From the NCBI GenBank assembly GCA_958415665.1, contig CATYZK010000007.1:17365-81364 (forward strand): 64,000 bases of DNA, written 5' to 3'. The notes beneath the pieces were generated by a model, which saw only the letters and a list, made by a program, of their open reading frames with translations, did not search any database and was not told where the DNA came from. A program made the translations under genes and the position numbers. Source of the stretch: an uncultured Collinsella sp. Lineage in GTDB: Bacteria; Actinomycetota; Coriobacteriia; Coriobacteriales; Coriobacteriaceae. Positions 60,595 to 64,000 of this stretch are shown here, piece after piece (position 1 is the stretch's first letter; the number at the start of each line of letters is the position of its first letter).

Positions 60595-61953
60595 ATGAAA
60601 CGATTAGACGAAGAGCCCACATGCGAGATCGCCAGGGAATCACTAAAACACGACCAACTCGGTCGCCGCGAAATTGTCGCCCAATTTATCCATCTACTTT
60701 ACAGCGTGAAGGGGCCCTATTCTATTTTCATAGACGCCCCTTGGGGAACAGGCAAAACCTTCTTCGTCAAACAAATCATCGAAACCTTGCGCTTCGGAAA
60801 CCCGCACATCGACGCAAATGCCCCATCGGACACATCGATCTTCGACAGCAATCTCATGACCAAGATGAGTGAAGATCCTTTTCTGCCAATATACTTCAAT
60901 GCCTGGGAAAACGACCATTTCAACGACCCGATTGCCCCACTATTGGCAACCATAGCAACCATGGCCGACAAGAAAAAGGTCAATCAGGAGAGAAGCGTTT
61001 CCGATATCGCAGCAGGGGCAATAGACTGCGCTTTGTCTTTAACGGGGCTGAATGCAGGAAAGCTCCTCGAGGCAATTAGCGGTAACGATTTCCTTAACGC
61101 GTTCAGAAAGAGGCAGGAGCTGAGGGCGAAAACCGAGGAACTCGTGTCAGCGCTTCTGCCGGAAGTCACCAAAAGGGCCGTGCTCTTCATAGACGAGCTC
61201 GACAGGTGTCGGCCGGAATTCGCTATGCAGCTACTCGAGCAAACAAAGTCTCTTTTCCTTCAGGATAACATCGTGGTCGTTTATTCAACGGACAGAACGC
61301 AACTTGCCTACTCACTCCAAGGAGTCTATGGCCAGAATTACGACTGCCGGCGATACCTTCAACGCTTCTACGACTACCGATTCGATTTGCCCCGAATCAA
61401 TCCAAATACGTACTTCGAAGCGAAACAGGCCAACATCCATAGCGGATACTTTTTCACGGAAATATGCCAACGGTTTATTGAGCAAAACAACGGAAGCCTT
61501 CGCGATTTCAACCGGTTCATCGACAAGCTCAACCAAGGTGTCATCTACATACTGACCGCCTTCGACAGGGAAGGAGACTGGTCAATCTCGTTCTCAAAGA
61601 ATGCACTTTTGCCGACCTTCCTAACAATGGCGGAATATGAGCCCGAACAATGGGAGCTGGTCAAAACCGGAAAACGCTTCGACCATGTATTTGAGTTCGC
61701 AAAAGAGAACGATAAATTCATGGAGTATCTAGACCGCATCATACTGGGAGAGTGCAAATACTTCGAGAAAGGCGGTGAGCCAACTGATGACATTCGAAAT
61801 AGATACATCGAAGACTTATGCGCGGAAATCTTCCTCGACAGCGATGATGACCCGAGGCTCAAACGAAGCAGAGAGATGCTTAGTATATGTGGCTCGCTCG
61901 ACAAGAAGACGCTACGAACTTTGATATTTCCCAAGAACGTTATCGGGAAATAG
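60595..61953 (+). CDS. KAP-family P-loop NTPase
   Basis: A 452-residue STAND-like NTPase. Walker A APWGTGKTFFVK, the family's FNAWENDHFNDPIAPLLATI, Walker B RAVLFIDELDRCRPEFAMQL and the later DLPRINPNTYFEAKQ are present. There is no obvious membrane segment between the Walker motifs, unlike eukaryotic KAP proteins. KAP proteins occur in defence islands with toxic effectors. Start at 60595 chosen over the open frame (60529) because it follows AGAGAG at normal spacing. Confidence 0.85.
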   Translation: MKRLDEEPTCEIARESLKHDQLGRREIVAQFIHLLYSVKGPYSIFIDAPWGTGKTFFVKQIIETLRFGNPHIDANAPSDTSIFDSNLMTKMSEDPFLPIYFNAWENDHFNDPIAPLLATIATMADKKKVNQERSVSDIAAGAIDCALSLTGLNAGKLLEAISGNDFLNAFRKRQELRAKTEELVSALLPEVTKRAVLFIDELDRCRPEFAMQLLEQTKSLFLQDNIVVVYSTDRTQLAYSLQGVYGQNYDCRRYLQRFYDYRFDLPRINPNTYFEAKQANIHSGYFFTEICQRFIEQNNGSLRDFNRFIDKLNQGVIYILTAFDREGDWSISFSKNALLPTFLTMAEYEPEQWELVKTGKRFDHVFEFAKENDKFMEYLDRIILGECKYFEKGGEPTDDIRNRYIEDLCAEIFLDSDDDPRLKRSREMLSICGSLDKKTLRTLIFPKNVIGK

Positions 61954-62316
61954 GCGATTAGAAGTGCTTCGCACGAATTATCTGAATTCCGACGCGTATC
62001 TCCGGGGCCTCTTTGATTTGCATATGAGGTCAGCCACCATGTGCTCGATGATGCGCTTGGCGTGCTCCTTAGCGTTCCTCGTGCAGGAAGCCGAGGGAGC
62101 GGCCGCGTTCTTCCCGTATGCCTTCGCGATCGAATCCTCGGGATCGACCATCCGATAGGAAGGAAGGCAGCATGATATTGGAGTAGAATGACGATTAGAT
62201 TCTAGGCGATTACACCAACAATCGGGACACCACCGCAAGGCGCCCGCGGTCATGAAAAATGGCGTCGCAACGAACGAATGGCATGCACAGCGCCTCCTTG
62301 GCCTGCCCTAAACAAG
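61954..62316. other. Intergenic stretch with a possible remnant
   Basis: No intact gene. A minus-strand frame at 61978-62160 (YRMVDPEDSIAKAYGKN, then RNAKEHAKRIIEHM) has protein-like order but no start or family that I recognise; it may be a truncated gene. Confidence 0.35.
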
Positions 62317-62352
62317 AGAGGCCCCAGCCACCGCGTGGTGGCTGGGGCCTCT
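62317..62352. terminator. Strong terminator
   Basis: Perfect 16-bp stem AGAGGCCCCAGCCACC / GGTGGCTGGGGCCTCT with loop GCGT. It stands 20 bp after the ugd remnant on the minus strand. Confidence 0.9.
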
Positions 62353-62372
62353 TATCGCCCTAAGGAAGTTCG

Positions 62373-62873
62373 CTAGTCGCGCTTGAAAAGATCTCTCGTG
62401 TAGACCTTGTCCGCCACGTCCGCGAGCTCGTCGCTCCAGCGGGTGGCGACGATCACGTCGCAGCCCGCCTTGAAGGCCTCAAGGTCGTAGGCCACCTCGG
62501 AGCCGAAGAACTCCGGCGCGTCCTGCGTGGGCTCGTAGACCACCACGGGCACGCCCTTGGCCTTCACGCGCTTCATGACGCCCTGGATGGAGCTCGCGCG
62601 GAAATTGTCGGAGTTGGACTTCATTGTCAGGCGGTAGAAGCCCACGACCGGCTTCGGCTTGCCCTCGTAGACGTGATCCCACAGCATCTGCAGCACCTCG
62701 TCTGCCACGAAGTCCTTGCGGGTGCGGTTGGCATCCACGATGGCCTCGATCAGGTTCTGGGGCACGTCCCTATAGTTGGCCAGCAGCTGCTTGGTGTCCT
62801 TGGGCGGGCAGTAGCCGCCGTAGCCGAAGCTGGGGTTGTTGTAGTGGCTGCCGATTCGCGGTTCCAGGCACAT
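62373..62873 (-). pseudogene. ugd: UDP-glucose 6-dehydrogenase, C-terminal fragment
   Basis: Residues corresponding to the second half of Ugd: [20 protein letters not shown] with the catalytic Cys (Pro replaces the usual Leu after it), then the UDP-binding domain with [20 protein letters not shown] and the end [10 protein letters not shown]. About 230 N-terminal residues with the NAD site are missing; the frame is cut at about 62873, where AT-rich sequence begins. An intact ugd normally supplies UDP-glucuronate for capsule; this copy cannot. Confidence 0.88.
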
Positions 62874-63000
62874 ACAGTTATGACGTCAGAGTATGAGCAG
62901 CCTTCTACCGCATTATAAATATTGGCCTGATGGCATTTTGCATTGGGTAAAACTGAAGGTGTTAGAAATAAAGGCAGACTGCTTATTGGAAGGTTGGATT

Positions 63001-64000
63001 ATGCACCAACTAATTATTCTTGGAAATGGATTCGACTTGACCTGCGGGCTGAAATCCAAGTTCTCGGACTTTTACAGAAACAGGACGAGCGGAACATTTT
63101 CAATTGAATCGATACCTGAGGACAAAAGAAATGTCTGGGATCTGGTGCTTTCTGAAATAGGACAAAACGACCCATTGTGGTGCGATATTGAGAGTCTTAT
63201 CTCTGTTTACGTTTTCCAAGAAGACGGATTTGGCTCAAGACTGGACAGAATGTTTAGCATTACAGCATTGAGTATTGACCCATCAAACCCAAATCAACCC
63301 TTGCGGCCAAAAGACGATTTGTACGAATTTGTGTCGACTCGACTTAAAAAGGAAGTTGTTTCCCAGGAGGAGCTTACTGGCTTCCTTTTATCTTCCCTAA
63401 AAGAATACGAGCGCATCTTTGCGAGCTATCTCAAAGAGCAAGTTAATGAAGATGAATCATATAGAGAAATGGCTCATGCGAATTTCGCGGCCATCCGTGA
63501 TGACTGCATTAAAAACTCCCAGCAATTAGATTATGACTCTTCCGTCCTAAACTTTAACTATACGTCCCCATTTAAACCGGAAGAACTTGGGTTGGGAATT
63601 GTAGATGATCGGAATATCCATGGCTTACTAGGGCGAACAGAAACCATATTCGGCATTGACGGAAAAGACGTAGCTGAAGACGACCCAGCACTTCCGTTTA
63701 CAAAAACTTATAGGCTTATGTCGCTAGAGCCATACGAAAGCGAAGCTGTAAAACTCTGTGACAGCGACACAAGCTACATCAAGATATTTGGGCATTCGCT
63801 TTCTCGAGCAGATTATTCCTACTTTCAATCAATTTTTGACACTGTCAATCTTTACGGCGGAAATACAAAACTTGTATTTATGTATAAGAACTATCCAAAT
63901 AAACAAGATGGATCAGTCGATGAACAGGCAATTCGTGAAGAATTGTATTCGCGTATATCGCACTTGCTGATTGAATATGGAAACACTCTCGACAATAAAG
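63001..64000 (+). CDS. AbiH family abortive-infection protein (3' end outside window)
   Basis: An open frame of 333 codons from ATG 63001 to the window end with no stop. It starts MHQLIILGNGFDLTCGLKSK, FSDFYR, the AbiH N-terminal motif; later NFNYTSPF and NIHGLLG, then YIKIFGHSLSRADYSYF match the AbiH block. AbiH-type proteins block phage growth by abortive infection. It is AT-rich compared with the core genes. The terminal part lies outside the window. Confidence 0.85.
   Translation, partial: MHQLIILGNGFDLTCGLKSKFSDFYRNRTSGTFSIESIPEDKRNVWDLVLSEIGQNDPLWCDIESLISVYVFQEDGFGSRLDRMFSITALSIDPSNPNQPLRPKDDLYEFVSTRLKKEVVSQEELTGFLLSSLKEYERIFASYLKEQVNEDESYREMAHANFAAIRDDCIKNSQQLDYDSSVLNFNYTSPFKPEELGLGIVDDRNIHGLLGRTETIFGIDGKDVAEDDPALPFTKTYRLMSLEPYESEAVKLCDSDTSYIKIFGHSLSRADYSYFQSIFDTVNLYGGNTKLVFMYKNYPNKQDGSVDEQAIREELYSRISHLLIEYGNTLDNK

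Overview
The window reads as a chromosomal segment of a high-GC Actinomycetota member of class Coriobacteriia, most likely Collinsella. The reasons are the SOS cluster lexA / LysM division inhibitor / nrdR, the actinobacterial order pgsA - FHA protein (GarA/OdhI type) - MerR regulator (FtsR type), the gut-associated accessory content, and the codon use. The species call is an inference; no rRNA gene is present.

Layout. (1) 1-12.5 kb, core: hflX (5' end missing), a DUF1624 membrane acyltransferase, lexA with three SOS boxes, a LysM division suppressor, nrdR, dut, a 450-bp non-coding stretch with three large hairpins, a processive glycolipid glycosyltransferase, trxB, a DUF1836 protein, a DegV protein, a secreted NlpC/P60 hydrolase, apt, and the MerR/FHA/pgsA cluster. 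(2) 12.5-25 kb, accessory: a very GC-rich lantibiotic-immunity operon (FEG-type ABC transporter, YxeA-like protein, two-component system) without lantibiotic biosynthesis genes; an orphan ribbon-helix-helix antitoxin; a decayed tract; a permease-ATPase fusion transporter; remnants of an exonuclease, a thioredoxin-like protein and a BspA-like protein; a secreted peptide gene with a probable frameshift; and a Flp-type prepilin fused to a DUF6273 domain behind a nine-G tract. The block ends at tRNA-Pro. (3) 25.3-42.4 kb, core, nearly all on the minus strand: coaBC, a zinc-ribbon protein, a NIF3 protein, a cysteine desulfurase, rpe, gpsA, plsY, der, a DUF512 protein, ispH, plsC, cmk, an rluB-type pseudouridine synthase, scpB, scpA, an M50 protease and an ABC-F ATPase. 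Phospholipid acylation (gpsA, plsY, plsC), isoprenoid synthesis (ispH), ribosome assembly (der, pseudouridine synthase) and chromosome condensation (scpAB) lie in one run of short-spaced or overlapping genes. (4) 42.4-43.6 kb: a tRNA cluster (Ala, Met or Ile2, Ala, Val) in which the tRNA-Ala unit is duplicated as a 193-bp direct repeat.

(5) 43.6-64 kb, defence island with lower GC and many gene scars: a DUF3825 protein, a Schlafen/AlbA regulator behind a 47-bp palindrome, an AAA ATPase + TOPRIM pair, a sortase-substrate remnant beside an IS3-type remnant, a 745-residue membrane/helical-repeat protein, an IS256-type remnant, an AIPR abortive-infection protein, an hsdS remnant, a three-gene operon led by a HEPN (ApeA-like) protein, a type II Thoeris pair (membrane-macro ThsA and TIR ThsB), a KAP-family P-loop NTPase, a ugd remnant, and an AbiH-family gene that runs off the window end. 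Several genes in this block have no recognisable function. The HEPN-led trio and the 745-residue protein are the best candidates for undescribed defence components.

Starts were moved from the longest open frame to the best ribosome-binding site where the two differed. Family names come from motif recognition by eye, not from searches.
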